From the NCBI GenBank assembly GCA_035388225.1, contig DAOOPM010000010.1:1-64000 (forward strand): DNA of 64,000 bases. Reading direction: 5' to 3'. The notes below the pieces were generated by a model. It ran no database searches. It was not told the origin of the DNA and saw nothing but the letters and a program-made list of their open reading frames with translations. The position numbers were made by a program, and so were the translations under genes. This stretch comes from SB25 sp029560875. Lineage in GTDB: Bacteria; Bacteroidota; Bacteroidia; Bacteroidales; Tenuifilaceae. Of this stretch, positions 42,989 to 52,156 are shown piece after piece; the stretch's first letter is position 1; each line of letters starts with the position of its first letter.

Positions 42989-43788
42989 ATAAGCGATAGA
43001 AATTTCAGAACCTCATCAACAAAAACCCGGGGTTGTTCTGCGTGCACCCAGTGGCCCGCATTTTTCACATTGACAAGTTTTGCCTTTGGGTAAATTTCGG
43101 ATATATCTCCCTCACGGCTCGAATGAATATAGTTTGAAATATCACCTTTAATAAATAGCACATCAAGTTCCTGCACAACTCGCCTATCCACATCAACACC
43201 CAAAATCATCTCCTCAAGGCTCTTATCCAAAACATCCAAATTTATTGACCAGTAGAACTTCCCTTGGGAATCTCGGCGTAAATTTTTAAACAGGAATTGG
43301 CGCAACCTATCGGACGGAATTGAAACTGCAAGCAGTTTATCTGCCTCAATTCTGGATTCGATATTGCTTATTGGCAACAATTTCATCCCTTTAATTATAG
43401 CCCTATGCTCGTTGTAGCTATCCACAAACCACCTATCAGTGCCAGAATAACCCCAAGGAGCAACATCCACAACAATTAGCGACCTTACAAAATTTGGATA
43501 AAGGGTTTGGAATAGCATTGCAGCCCTTCCTCCCATTGAGTGACCTATTAAATGGAATTGCGCAAGACTTAACTTGCGCACCAATCCATACAAATCATTG
43601 GCCAAATCATTGTAAGTATGAGTTTGAGCGTGAGGGCTATTACCATGATTGCGCTGGTCCACAAGTATTACCCTATAGTGCTCGCCCAATTGCTTGGCAA
43701 TGCTCAACCAATTATCGGACGAGCCATACAGCCCGTGCAAAACAACTACAGGAAAGCCAGTGCCCACCTCACGGTAAAACAAATCCAT
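42985..43788 (-). CDS. Alpha/beta-hydrolase, YbfF-like esterase
   Basis: 267 residues of the alpha/beta-hydrolase fold. 'VVVLHGLYGSSDNWLSIA' gives the oxyanion-hole HGxxG, 'HLIGHSMGGRAAMLF' the nucleophile serine (about residue 93), 'LFIKGDISNYI' a candidate acidic residue and 'NAGHWVHAEQP' the catalytic histidine. The pattern is that of the YbfF/abhydrolase-6 esterases; the natural substrate is unknown. Its start codon overlaps the pdxJ stop (TAATG), so translation is probably coupled to pdxJ. Confidence 0.88.
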   Translation of the reverse strand: MDLFYREVGTGFPVVVLHGLYGSSDNWLSIAKQLGEHYRVILVDQRNHGNSPHAQTHTYNDLANDLYGLVRKLSLAQFHLIGHSMGGRAAMLFQTLYPNFVRSLIVVDVAPWGYSGTDRWFVDSYNEHRAIIKGMKLLPISNIESRIEADKLLAVSIPSDRLRQFLFKNLRRDSQGKFYWSINLDVLDKSLEEMILGVDVDRRVVQELDVLFIKGDISNYIHSSREGDISEIYPKAKLVNVKNAGHWVHAEQPRVFVDEVLKFLSLI

Positions 43789-44504
43789 TAGAACTTCAAC
43801 TGTTTAAGGTATAGCTGAATTGTGTTCTCCAATCCAAAGTAAAGCGCATCGCTAATTAAGGCGTGGCCAATCGATACTTCTAATAAATTTGGGATATTCT
43901 TAGCAAAGTAATTAAGGTTCTCCAAACTTAAATCGTGACCAGCATTCAAACCTAACCCAACGCGTTGAGCGGCGATGGCTGCAGAAACAAATGGCTCAAT
44001 GGCCGTCTCTTTATTCAACGGATAGTTTGTGGCATATGGCTCTGTATAGAGTTCAACCCTATCTGTTTTAGTATCGGCAGCATGCTTAACCAACTCAACA
44101 TCGGGGTTTACGAATATTGATGTTCTTATTCCATTGCTGTGGAAAATCGAAATTATCCTTTTCAGATACTCCTTATGCGTTATAGTATCCCAGCCGTTAC
44201 TGGAGGTAATTGCCTCTGGTGGGTCAGGAACCAATGTTACCTGGTGGGGTTTTACGCTTAAAACCAAGTCGATAAACGAATCGGAAGGATACCCTTCTAT
44301 ATTAAACTCAGTGGTAATAATCGGCTTAATATCCCGAACATCCTGATAACGAATATGTCGCTCATCGGGACGTGGGTGTACAGTTATTCCCTCGGCCCCA
44401 AAACGCTGACAATCAATGGCTGCCTGTAAAACATTAGGAATATTTCCGCCTCTGGCGTTTCGTAATGTGGCAATTTTATTTATATTTACACTTAGATGAG
44501 TCAT
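43788..44504 (-). CDS. pdxJ: Pyridoxine 5'-phosphate synthase
   Basis: 238 residues from the ATG at 44504. PdxJ condenses 3-amino-1-phosphohydroxyacetone with deoxyxylulose 5-phosphate to pyridoxine 5'-phosphate. The family's N-terminus is clear: 'LSVNINKIATLRNARGG', then 'GAEGITVHPRPDERHIR', 'FNIEGYPSD', 'VTLVPDPPEA', 'VELYTEPYA' and 'GLNAGHDLSLENLNYF'. Catalytic histidine and glutamate positions are kept. It shares a compact promoter region with the divergent CBS-nadK genes, a gene order seen widely in Bacteroidales. Confidence 0.96.
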   Translation of the reverse strand: MTHLSVNINKIATLRNARGGNIPNVLQAAIDCQRFGAEGITVHPRPDERHIRYQDVRDIKPIITTEFNIEGYPSDSFIDLVLSVKPHQVTLVPDPPEAITSSNGWDTITHKEYLKRIISIFHSNGIRTSIFVNPDVELVKHAADTKTDRVELYTEPYATNYPLNKETAIEPFVSAAIAAQRVGLGLNAGHDLSLENLNYFAKNIPNLLEVSIGHALISDALYFGLENTIQLYLKQLKF

Positions 44505-44521
44505 AACGCAACGAATTAAAT

Positions 44522-44539
44522 TAACTTTGTACAAAAGTA
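44522..44539. promoter_or_regulatory. Overlapping back-to-back promoters of pdxJ and the CBS gene
   Basis: In the 60-bp divergent spacer, TAACTTTG (44522-44529, plus) and TACTTTTG (44539-44532, minus) both fit TAnnTTTG and lie only two bases apart, 35 bp before the CBS-protein ATG and 27 bp before the pdxJ ATG. RNA polymerase could hardly occupy both at once. Confidence 0.55.
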
Positions 44540-44564
44540 ACTATTTTTTATATCGTAGATTGCT

Positions 44565-45230
44565 ATGGTAGCTAAGGAGATGATTTCGGATGTAATTCCT
44601 GCATTAAAAACCTCAGACACAGGCATAACTGCGCTTAACTGGATGGATATTTTCAAGGTTTCGCATTTGCCCATTGTGAACGATGAGGAATTTCTTGGGC
44701 TTATTTCCGAGAACGATATCTACGATTTAAATATGCCCGAGGAGCCACTTGGAAATCATCAACTATCGCTATTGAGACCTTACGTTACCGAAGAACAGCA
44801 CGTTTTTGAAGTAATGGAAGTTTTATCGAGGCTCAAGCTATCACTCGTACCGGTTTTGGATAGTTCAAAAAACTACCTAGGAGTTATAACTCTTATGGAG
44901 TTACTCCAATATTTTGCAGAGATTTCGGCTATGCGCCACAAGGGAGGAATTGTTGTGCTGGAAATGAACAGCAACGATTTTTCAATGTCGCAAATTAGCC
45001 AGATAGTTGAAGGAAACGATGCAAAGATTCTCGCAGCCTTTATCACCACACACCCCAACTCCACTCAAATGGAACTCACCCTAAAACTCAATGTAACCGA
45101 CCTTACCTCAATAAAGCAAACATTCAACCGTTACGACTATAACATTGTTGGAGCCTTTATGAAGCAGGATGATGAGGCTGACTTAATGAACGACAGGCTA
45201 AACTTCCTATTCCGCTTTCTTGACATCTAA
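44565..45230 (+). CDS. CBS-domain pair protein with ACT-like tail
   Basis: 221 residues. Two CBS motifs cover about 1-130 ('VSHLPIVNDEEFLGLISENDI' and 'LSLVPVLDSSKNYLGVITLM', shown in part), the adenosyl-ligand sensor module. Residues ~135-215 form an ACT-like domain ('GGIVVLEMNSNDFSMSQISQ', 'VGAFMKQDDEADL'). It has no enzyme domain. It precedes nadK by 10 bp, and the same pairing occurs in many Bacteroidota, so it may sense an adenine nucleotide and affect NAD kinase or a neighbour; this is inference. Confidence 0.85.
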   Translation: MVAKEMISDVIPALKTSDTGITALNWMDIFKVSHLPIVNDEEFLGLISENDIYDLNMPEEPLGNHQLSLLRPYVTEEQHVFEVMEVLSRLKLSLVPVLDSSKNYLGVITLMELLQYFAEISAMRHKGGIVVLEMNSNDFSMSQISQIVEGNDAKILAAFITTHPNSTQMELTLKLNVTDLTSIKQTFNRYDYNIVGAFMKQDDEADLMNDRLNFLFRFLDI

Positions 45231-45240
45231 AACTACAAAA

Positions 45241-46119
45241 ATGATTATTGCTGTTTACGGTAAACATATAGAATCGGAATACAATATTATCCTCGGAGAT
45301 TTATTCGCTCAATTAAAAAAATATAATGCCGAAATATGGGTATACGAGCCGTTGCTGAACTATCTTAAAAACAACTTATCGTTCAACATCAACAATATTA
45401 AAGGTTACAACAAACCCGAAGAAATAAAAGGCAAGGCCGACTATATGGTTAGCCTTGGCGGCGATGGCACGTTTCTTGATTCTGTGGCATTTGTTCAAGA
45501 ATCGAACATTCCGATTATGGGGGTAAACTTTGGACGTTTGGGCTTCCTTGCGAACATTTCAATACCTGAAATGAATAACGCCATTGATTTGCTATTTGCA
45601 GGTAGATACAATGTTGAAAAACGAAGCATGCTAGAGGTTGTATCTGAAACAAACTTTTTCCAAAGTTTTCCATACGGACTAAACGATTTTACTATTCAAA
45701 AATCGGGAACGGCAATGCTAAACATCAACACCTACATCGACAATGAATACTTAAGCACCTATTGGGCTGATGGATTAATAATATCTACGCCTACAGGTTC
45801 AACTGCATACTCTCTAAGTGTTGGTGGGCCTATTGTCAACCCCAATTTATCAGCCTTTATACTTTCGGCTATTGCTCCACATCACTTAACTGTAAGGCCA
45901 TTGGTAATTCCAGACACTAGCACGTTAAGACTTGAAGCATCAGGCAGAGATGGCAAAGTGCTGCTTTCGTTAGACTCAAGGAACATCATTTGCGAATCGC
46001 CCATAACAATTCAAATAAAGAAAGCACCTTTTTCCGCCAATGTAATTTGCTTGGAAGGCACAACTTTTTACAGAACCCTAAGGGAAAAATTACTTTGGGG
46101 AATAGATAAACGTAACTAA
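45241..46119 (+). CDS. nadK: NAD kinase
   Basis: 292 residues from the ATG at 45241 ('MIIAVYGKHIESEYN'). NadK makes NADP from NAD. It has the catalytic 'MVSLGGDGTFLDSV' (GGDG, about 68-71), 'GVNFGRLGFLANIS', 'GLNDFTIQKSG' and 'ISTPTGSTAYSLSVGGPIV'. Length is normal. It is the second gene of the CBS-nadK operon and is followed by a promoter-like site and the porG genes. Confidence 0.96.
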   Translation: MIIAVYGKHIESEYNIILGDLFAQLKKYNAEIWVYEPLLNYLKNNLSFNINNIKGYNKPEEIKGKADYMVSLGGDGTFLDSVAFVQESNIPIMGVNFGRLGFLANISIPEMNNAIDLLFAGRYNVEKRSMLEVVSETNFFQSFPYGLNDFTIQKSGTAMLNINTYIDNEYLSTYWADGLIISTPTGSTAYSLSVGGPIVNPNLSAFILSAIAPHHLTVRPLVIPDTSTLRLEASGRDGKVLLSLDSRNIICESPITIQIKKAPFSANVICLEGTTFYRTLREKLLWGIDKRN

Positions 46120-46178
46120 AAAACAATATTAACAATTTCAGGAACGTTTATTGGAACATGTATAAATTAAATTTGTTA

Positions 46179-46186
46179 TATATTTG
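46179..46186 (+). promoter_or_regulatory. Candidate -7 element of the porG-uppS genes
   Basis: TATATTTG exactly fits TAnnTTTG, 18 bp before the ATG at 46205. Confidence 0.5.
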
Positions 46187-46204
46187 TACGATAAAGAATT
46201 TAGG

Positions 46205-46960
46205 ATGAAAAGAATACTTACTCTATGCTTGATACTATCTATTGCTTATAGTAGTAGTTCTCAAACATGGAAAAGACATAGATTGGAAGTTTTTGTGGGG
46301 CTTCCCATATCTCATTATTTTGGAGATATTGGAGGTACTGCTAGTTCTAACAATCTGTTTGGACTAAAGGATGTAAGTTTTAGAGCCTTAAGGCCAGGTT
46401 TATCTGTTGGTGCAATCTATAGATTAAATCAATTATTGTACATACAAGCATCCTGCAACTTCGCATACCTTGGCAGTTCTGACAAAGGTTCAAGAAACGA
46501 GGCACGTAATTATGGGTTTTCGACTTATGGTTCGGAAATTACTGCTACAGCATTGTTCTATATTATACCCGAAAGTGACAGAAATTACTTTTATAGCGTC
46601 ATGGATTTACGGGGAGGATTAAGGCATATCAACAAACCTTTAAGTCTTTACGTTTTCGCTGGTGCTGGAGGTTTGTTCTACAGTGTTTCTCCTAAATTTG
46701 ACTTAATCGACTCAGACAGATTCGACAATTCCGAAAACTTTACGCCTATTATACCTTTTGGTATTGGCATGAAATACCAAATTATGCCAAGAATACTACT
46801 CGGAGCGGAATTTGGCGCAAGATACGTACTTTCTGACTACATAGATGGATTATCGCCTACCCAGTCTAAACACAATGACACCTATTACATTTTAAATTTT
46901 AAAGTCGCCTACCGCTTGCCCTACGATAAATTCTTACAAAAAATTAAAAGGAAGTTTTAG
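46205..46960 (+). CDS. porG: PorG-like outer-membrane beta-barrel protein (DUF6089)
   Basis: 251 residues from the ATG at 46205 ('MKRILTLCLILSIAYSSSSQ', signal peptide). The mature protein begins 'WKRHRLEVFVGLPISHYFGD', the typical opening of the DUF6089 family, and is built of amphipathic strands with 'LYVFAGAGGLFYS', 'IPFGIGMKYQIMPRILLGAE' and a final 'RLPYDKFLQK'. PorG of Porphyromonas is a component of the type IX secretion system, and genes of this family sit between nadK and uppS in many Bacteroidota. Assignment rests on sequence look plus that position. Confidence 0.82.
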   Translation: MKRILTLCLILSIAYSSSSQTWKRHRLEVFVGLPISHYFGDIGGTASSNNLFGLKDVSFRALRPGLSVGAIYRLNQLLYIQASCNFAYLGSSDKGSRNEARNYGFSTYGSEITATALFYIIPESDRNYFYSVMDLRGGLRHINKPLSLYVFAGAGGLFYSVSPKFDLIDSDRFDNSENFTPIIPFGIGMKYQIMPRILLGAEFGARYVLSDYIDGLSPTQSKHNDTYYILNFKVAYRLPYDKFLQKIKRKF

Positions 46961-46966
46961 TTCTTT

Positions 46967-47605
46967 ATGAACAAATATTTAGTCCTACCCATTATTATAT
47001 TGCTTATATCTATAGATTCATTCTCGCAAGATAAGCGAGACATTGGGTTGACACTTGGAGGCAATTATTACTACGGAGACTTTAACGAATCCTTACCACT
47101 TCAATCACCAGCCCTAGGTATTGGAGTAATTTTTCGATATAATTTTGATAAACACTACTCCATTAGAGCATCTGCCCAATACGGATCAATTTCTGGATCC
47201 TATAATGGCAACTACTATTTGCCAGGCACTTTTCCATCAACTTTTAGCAAATCATACTTGGATGCTCAAATTATGGGGGAATTCAACTTCCTTAGTTTCA
47301 GCCCAATTGGAGAACGAAAGAAGAAAATTACACCATTTGTAAATTTAGGCATAGGTATATCTCAAGTTGGAGGTGCATTTATTCCAAACCTCCCTTTTGG
47401 AATTGGCGTAAAGTACACACCAATCCAGCGCCACACAGTTGCGATTGAATGGCGATTTCAAAAAACGATGGTTGACAACATTGACAATTACATGCCTCTT
47501 AACAGCAATGCAATAATACACAACAACGATTGGCTCGCTTTTGTTGGATTAACGTATACCTATCGACTATACAATAACAGCGAAATTTGCCCAGTATATA
47601 AGTAA
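46967..47605 (+). CDS. Second PorG-like beta-barrel protein
   Basis: 212 residues with a signal peptide (1-20, cut near 'DSFSQD'). The opening 'KRDIGLTLGGNYYYGDFNES' and the strand 'INLGIGIS...LPFGIGVKYTP' parallel the neighbour at 46205, so this is a divergent paralogue in tandem. It is 6 bp from that gene and 10 bp from uppS, hence in one operon. It may form part of the same outer-membrane complex or be specialised. Confidence 0.78.
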   Translation: MNKYLVLPIIILLISIDSFSQDKRDIGLTLGGNYYYGDFNESLPLQSPALGIGVIFRYNFDKHYSIRASAQYGSISGSYNGNYYLPGTFPSTFSKSYLDAQIMGEFNFLSFSPIGERKKKITPFVNLGIGISQVGGAFIPNLPFGIGVKYTPIQRHTVAIEWRFQKTMVDNIDNYMPLNSNAIIHNNDWLAFVGLTYTYRLYNNSEICPVYK

Positions 47606-47615
47606 CAATATCGAC

Positions 47616-48353
47616 ATGAAACTCATCGACGAAATAGACAAAAGCAAAGTTCCTCAGCACGTTGCCATTATTATGGATGGTAATGGTCGTTGGGCAAAAC
47701 AGCGCGGAAACCAAAGAATCTTTGGACACCAAAATGGAGTAAAAGCGGTTAGAGCGGCAACCGAAGCTGCTGGAGAAATTGGCGTTAAATACCTTACTTT
47801 GTATGCGTTCTCATCAGAAAATTGGAACAGACCTAAATCTGAGGTAGATGCCTTAATGGGGCTATTAGTTGAAACCATCAATTCAGAGATCGACACCTTG
47901 CTGAAAAATGACATCAGATTACTAACCATTGGAGATACCAGTGCATTACCAATTTCAGTTCAAGAAAAACTCAAGGATGTAATAAATAAGACTTCTAATT
48001 GTAAAACATTAACAACCATATTGGCTTTAAGTTATGGATCAAGATTCGAAATAGTTGAAGCGGCAAAAAAAATCGCCTATAACACAAAAATTGGCAAATT
48101 AAATTTGGACGACCTTAACCCTGAGTTATTCTCACAATATCTTGATACGGCAAACATACCCGACCCTGCATTAATGATTCGAACAAGTGGGGAAATTCGA
48201 ATTAGCAACTTTCTCCTATGGCAATTGGCTTATGCTGAATTATACTTTACCCCAGTGCTATGGCCTGATTTCAACAAGGATGAATTTTATAAAGCAATTA
48301 TTGAGTTTCAGAAAAGGGAACGCAGATTCGGGAAAACCAGCGAACAACTTTAG
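47616..48353 (+). CDS. uppS: Undecaprenyl diphosphate synthase (isoprenyl transferase)
   Basis: 245 residues. UppS adds isoprene units to farnesyl diphosphate to make the C55 carrier of peptidoglycan and O-antigen. 'HVAIIMDGNGRWAKQRG' gives the catalytic D21; 'YAFSSENWNRP', 'ILALSYGSRFEI' and 'DPALMIRTSGEIRISNFLLWQ' (in part) complete the family signature. One small departure: the usual R-T-S-G-E-x-R-L/I-S-N-F is fully kept. It leads into bamA after a 144-bp gap with its own promoter. Confidence 0.96.
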   Translation: MKLIDEIDKSKVPQHVAIIMDGNGRWAKQRGNQRIFGHQNGVKAVRAATEAAGEIGVKYLTLYAFSSENWNRPKSEVDALMGLLVETINSEIDTLLKNDIRLLTIGDTSALPISVQEKLKDVINKTSNCKTLTTILALSYGSRFEIVEAAKKIAYNTKIGKLNLDDLNPELFSQYLDTANIPDPALMIRTSGEIRISNFLLWQLAYAELYFTPVLWPDFNKDEFYKAIIEFQKRERRFGKTSEQL

Positions 48354-48396
48354 TCGATTTTGTAAATTTTAGCTTGCTACAAACACCCCTATTATT

Positions 48397-48404
48397 TATA
48401 TTTG
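48397..48404 (+). promoter_or_regulatory. Candidate promoter of bamA
   Basis: TATATTTG (TAnnTTTG) with a TTG at 48374-48376, 20 bp upstream. The bamA ATG is 93 bp further on, leaving a long leader. Confidence 0.5.
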
Positions 48405-48497
48405 ACCGTTTTTGATATAAAATCTAAAAGCAAAACGATTATGCTTTAGAAATTATACTATTTTTACGGCCTTGTTAATGAGCAACAAAAATTAAAT

Positions 48498-50963
48498 ATG
48501 TTGAAAAGAAAATTACTAGCATTTGTCTTTATTGCAGCAAGTTTTGCTGCCACAGCACAAGAAAATAACTTCAGTTACGAATCTCCAAAAAAATATTCCA
48601 TTAAAGAAATTAATGTCTCTGGACTTAAATTCCTCGATTCGGGAGTTCTAATCTCTGTTTCAGGAATTGCTGTTGGCGACTCAATATTAATTCCTGGAGA
48701 TGCTATCACAAATGCAATTAAGAAACTATGGAATCAAGGATTGTTTTCCGATGTGAGAATTTCCGCAAATAAAGTTGAGGATTCCGATATTTACCTTGAT
48801 ATATACTTACAGGAGCAGCCCAGAATATCCTCATTCTCTTTTAAGGGTGTTAGAAAGGGAGAGGTTGATGATCTTAAAGAGAAGATTAAGCTAAGGGCTG
48901 GCGGACAGATTACCGAAAGCATATTGGAAAATAGCATCACCATTATCAAGAAGCATTATAGAGCAAAAGGCTTTCTTAATATTGAGGTGGATGCAATCCA
49001 AGAAAATGACACTGTAATAGCAAATGGTGTCAAACTCACTTTTGACATACATAAAAATGGGAAAGTGAAAATTGGGAAAATAGACTTTGACGGAAACACT
49101 GCTTACGGCGATGCAAGGCTAAGGCGAGCTTTGAAAAAAATCCACAGAAGGGATCTTAACATATTTAAATCGGCAAAGTTTATTGAAGCAGACTACGAGG
49201 AAAGTAAAGAGAATCTTATAAGTTTTTATAACGAACACGGCTACCGTGATTCAAAAATTCTAAAAGATTCCATTTACACAATTAGCAGAAAACGAATTGG
49301 TATTAAGTTCTCTGTTCACGAGGGTCCACAATACCATATTCGAAATATCTCATGGATCGGAAATACAAAATTACCAGCAGAGGGTCTTTCTGCTGTATTG
49401 GGGATGAAGAAGGGCGACGTTTACGACAGATCATTACTTGAGAAAAGACTATTCATTGATGAAAACTCTATATCAACACTATACATGGATGATGGTTACT
49501 TGTTCTTCCAACTCGAACCTGTTGAAACCAACATTCAGAACGATTCAGTAGACCTTGAAATGAGAATATATGAGGGGGATCAGGCTACCATTAACAATGT
49601 TTTCATTGCTGGTAACACAAAAACAAACGAGCATGTTATTCGCCGCGAAGTTTGGACTAAGCCTGGTTATCTTTTTAGCAAATCTGAAATTACACGAACT
49701 ATCAGAGAACTTGCCCAAATGGGACATTTCGACCCCGAAAAGATGGACTGTAAGCCTATTAACTTAAATCCTGCAGAAAAAAAGGTAGACTTAAAGTATA
49801 TTCTTGAAGAAAAAGCTAACGACCAACTTGAAGTGTCTGGAGGTTGGGGAAATAGAATGTTTGTTGGAACCGTTGGTATACGTTTTTCAAACTTCTCCGT
49901 ACGTAGAATATTCGAAAAGAAAGCATGGAGACCTGTTCCTTCAGGTGATAGTCAATCGTTAGCATTAAGAGCATCAACAAATGGAAGTTACTACAAATCT
50001 ATAAGTTTATCATTCTCAGAGCCATGGCTTGGAGGCAGAAAACCCACAAACTTCTCATTCTCGATATACCATCAAATACAAAGCGGAAGTACTTACTTTT
50101 ACCAAACTAGCGATAAATTTTTCAAAGTAACAGGAGCATCTGTTGGTCTTGGTACCCGTTTAAAATGGCCTGATGATTACTTCACAATAAATAATGAGGT
50201 TAGCTACCAAAACTATTATCTTAAAAATTGGACTGGGTACTTTTTATTTAGTGATGGGCAATCCAACAACCTCAGTTTCAAAACAACCTTTGCTCGAAAC
50301 TCCACAGACCAGATTATCTATCCAAGAACGGGCTCTAACCTTTCCCTTTCATTACAACTTACCCCACCATACTCTGCTCTCAACGGTAAGGATTATAAAT
50401 CGATGAGCGTAAATGATAAATACAAGTGGATTGAATACCACAAGTGGTCTGGAAGAATGCAATGGTACATGGCTCTTGTAGAAAACCTTGTTGTATACTC
50501 TAATTTTCAGTTGGGATTCTTAGGATACTATAACAATGATATTGGATATTCTCCGTTCGAAGGGTTTGATTTAGGCGGGGACGGAATGTCTGGCTATAAT
50601 CTTTACGGAAAAGAAACCATTGGTTTAAGGGGATATCAAAATAGCACTCTTACACCTTACGAAGGTGGCATTGGAGCTGGTCATATTTACGATAAATATA
50701 CTGTAGAGTTAAGGTACCCTATAACTCTTAAACCTCAAGCGGCTATATATGTTCTATCTTTTGTAGAAGCAGGTAACGCTTGGAAAACCTTCGACGAGTT
50801 TAATCCATTCAACGTACACCGTTCGGCAGGATTGGGCGCTAGAATGTTTTTACCAATGCTGGGTATGCTGGGTATTGATTGGGCTTATGGATTTGATGCG
50901 GTGCCAAACAGGCCAGGTGTTCATAAAGGACAATTTCACTTTGTAATTGGCATGCCATTTTAA
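48498..50963 (+). CDS. bamA: Outer membrane protein assembly factor BamA
   Basis: 821 residues. Signal peptide (1-21, cut near 'FAATAQ'). Five POTRA domains cover about 30-430, e.g. 'YSIKEINVSGLKFLDSGVLI', 'GKVKIGKIDFDGNTAYGDARL', 'GDQATINNVFIAGNTKTNEHVI' (in part). The Omp85 barrel fills 450-821 with the conserved 'VGTVGIRFSNFSV', 'GGDGMSGYNLYGKETIGLRG' (the VRGY-like lid loop as GLRGY) and a C-terminal 'GQFHFVIGMPF' ending in phenylalanine. It inserts barrel proteins in the outer membrane. The following Skp-like genes supply its periplasmic chaperones. Confidence 0.96.
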   Translation: MLKRKLLAFVFIAASFAATAQENNFSYESPKKYSIKEINVSGLKFLDSGVLISVSGIAVGDSILIPGDAITNAIKKLWNQGLFSDVRISANKVEDSDIYLDIYLQEQPRISSFSFKGVRKGEVDDLKEKIKLRAGGQITESILENSITIIKKHYRAKGFLNIEVDAIQENDTVIANGVKLTFDIHKNGKVKIGKIDFDGNTAYGDARLRRALKKIHRRDLNIFKSAKFIEADYEESKENLISFYNEHGYRDSKILKDSIYTISRKRIGIKFSVHEGPQYHIRNISWIGNTKLPAEGLSAVLGMKKGDVYDRSLLEKRLFIDENSISTLYMDDGYLFFQLEPVETNIQNDSVDLEMRIYEGDQATINNVFIAGNTKTNEHVIRREVWTKPGYLFSKSEITRTIRELAQMGHFDPEKMDCKPINLNPAEKKVDLKYILEEKANDQLEVSGGWGNRMFVGTVGIRFSNFSVRRIFEKKAWRPVPSGDSQSLALRASTNGSYYKSISLSFSEPWLGGRKPTNFSFSIYHQIQSGSTYFYQTSDKFFKVTGASVGLGTRLKWPDDYFTINNEVSYQNYYLKNWTGYFLFSDGQSNNLSFKTTFARNSTDQIIYPRTGSNLSLSLQLTPPYSALNGKDYKSMSVNDKYKWIEYHKWSGRMQWYMALVENLVVYSNFQLGFLGYYNNDIGYSPFEGFDLGGDGMSGYNLYGKETIGLRGYQNSTLTPYEGGIGAGHIYDKYTVELRYPITLKPQAAIYVLSFVEAGNAWKTFDEFNPFNVHRSAGLGARMFLPMLGMLGIDWAYGFDAVPNRPGVHKGQFHFVIGMPF

Positions 50964-50994
50964 CAATAGTTAACCCAAAGATTTAATAACATTA

Positions 50995-51002
50995 TAACTT
51001 TG
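50995..51002 (+). promoter_or_regulatory. Candidate promoter of the first skp gene
   Basis: TAACTTTG fits TAnnTTTG, 44 bp before the ATG at 51047. Confidence 0.5.
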
Positions 51003-51046
51003 GCAAGTAAATTGCAATTGAACCTAAAATCCATATTATAAAAACC

Positions 51047-51556
51047 ATGAGAAAACTACTATTCACATTATTGGCTCTCATAATTGGAACAAGTTTATGG
51101 GCTCAAAAGTTTGCTTTTGTAGATACAGACTATATCCTTAAAAAGATACCCTCCTATAAAGCAGCTCAGGAGCAAATTGATAAACTTTCGGAACAATACC
51201 AGAAAGAAATCGAAGAAAAATACGCTGAGATTGACAAACTTTACAAAGATTACCAAGCTGAGAAAGTTCTCTTAACTGAAGATATGAAAAAAAAGAGAGA
51301 GGATGAGATTATTACAAAGGAACGCCAAACCAAGGAACTCCAAATGAAATACTTTGGCCGAGATGGTTTGCTCTTCAAAAAGCGGGAAGAACTTGTAAAG
51401 CCTATTCAAGATCAAGTTTTCAACACAGTAAAGGAAATTGCAGTAGAGGGCGGATATGCCGTAATATTTGACTCCGCAGCATCCCCCAATATGCTATACA
51501 CCAACCCTAGACATGATAAAAGCGAGGAGGTGTTACAAAAACTGGGCTATAAATAA
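51047..51556 (+). CDS. Skp/OmpH periplasmic chaperone, first copy
   Basis: 169 residues. Signal peptide (1-19, 'GTSLWAQ'). The mature part begins 'KFAFVDTDYILKKIPSYKAA', as in OmpH/Skp proteins, followed by a long Lys/Glu-rich coiled-coil (about 40-120) that makes the tentacles, and a closing strand 'GGYAVIFDSAASPNMLYTNP'. It holds unfolded outer-membrane proteins on the way to BamA, whose gene is next door. Length and plan are normal. Confidence 0.92.
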   Translation: MRKLLFTLLALIIGTSLWAQKFAFVDTDYILKKIPSYKAAQEQIDKLSEQYQKEIEEKYAEIDKLYKDYQAEKVLLTEDMKKKREDEIITKERQTKELQMKYFGRDGLLFKKREELVKPIQDQVFNTVKEIAVEGGYAVIFDSAASPNMLYTNPRHDKSEEVLQKLGYK

Positions 51557-51564
51557 TTAAATAC

Positions 51565-51572
51565 TATATTTG
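51565..51572 (+). promoter_or_regulatory. Candidate promoter of the second skp gene
   Basis: TATATTTG fits TAnnTTTG, 22 bp before the ATG at 51595, in the 38-bp gap between the two skp genes. Confidence 0.5.
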
Positions 51573-51594
51573 CCAAAACTAAACAACTTAAAAT

Positions 51595-52137
51595 ATGAGA
51601 AACGTATTAACATTACTAATTGTTGGTGCAATTTTATCGATTGCTGGGATTAATGCAAAAGCACAAAATTTCAAGTTTGGACATATTAACAGCCAAGAGT
51701 TGTTATCGAAAATGCCCGACCGCGATAGCGCAGAAGTTAAATTGAAGAAATATACTCAAACCCTACAGGAACAAATTGAAGAACTACAAGTTGAGTTCAA
51801 TAAGAAATATCAGGATTATATACAGAAACGTGCAACATTCTCCGATGCAATCCGCGAAATGAAGGAAAAAGAACTTCAAGAGATGCAACAACGCGCACAG
51901 GAGTTTCAACAAACCGCAGAACAAGATTACCAACGCTTCAATGCTGAAACTATGAAGCCAGTAATGGATAAAGCGGATGCTGCTATAAAAAAGGTTGCCA
52001 AAGCAAATGGATTTACTTACGTTTTCGACACAAGCTATGGGGTATTGCTGTACTTCTCTGAGCAAAGCACCGATATTTTGCCTTTAGTAATAAAAGAATT
52101 AGGGATAAACGACACTACAGTACCTCAGAAAAAATAG
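51595..52137 (+). CDS. Skp/OmpH periplasmic chaperone, second copy
   Basis: 180 residues. Signal peptide (cut near 'NAKAQN'), 'FKFGHINSQELLSKMPDRDSA' at the mature start, long coiled coil with 'EQIEELQVEFNKKYQDYIQK', and a final 'YVFDTSYGVLLYFSEQSTDI'. It is closer to the first Skp domain of the fusion protein at 52244 than to the copy at 51047; for instance 'QVEFNKK' and 'AREFQETA/AQEFQQTA' are shared. A strong terminator follows. Confidence 0.92.
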   Translation: MRNVLTLLIVGAILSIAGINAKAQNFKFGHINSQELLSKMPDRDSAEVKLKKYTQTLQEQIEELQVEFNKKYQDYIQKRATFSDAIREMKEKELQEMQQRAQEFQQTAEQDYQRFNAETMKPVMDKADAAIKKVAKANGFTYVFDTSYGVLLYFSEQSTDILPLVIKELGINDTTVPQKK

Positions 52138-52156
52138 ATTATTTACAGTTTTAAGC

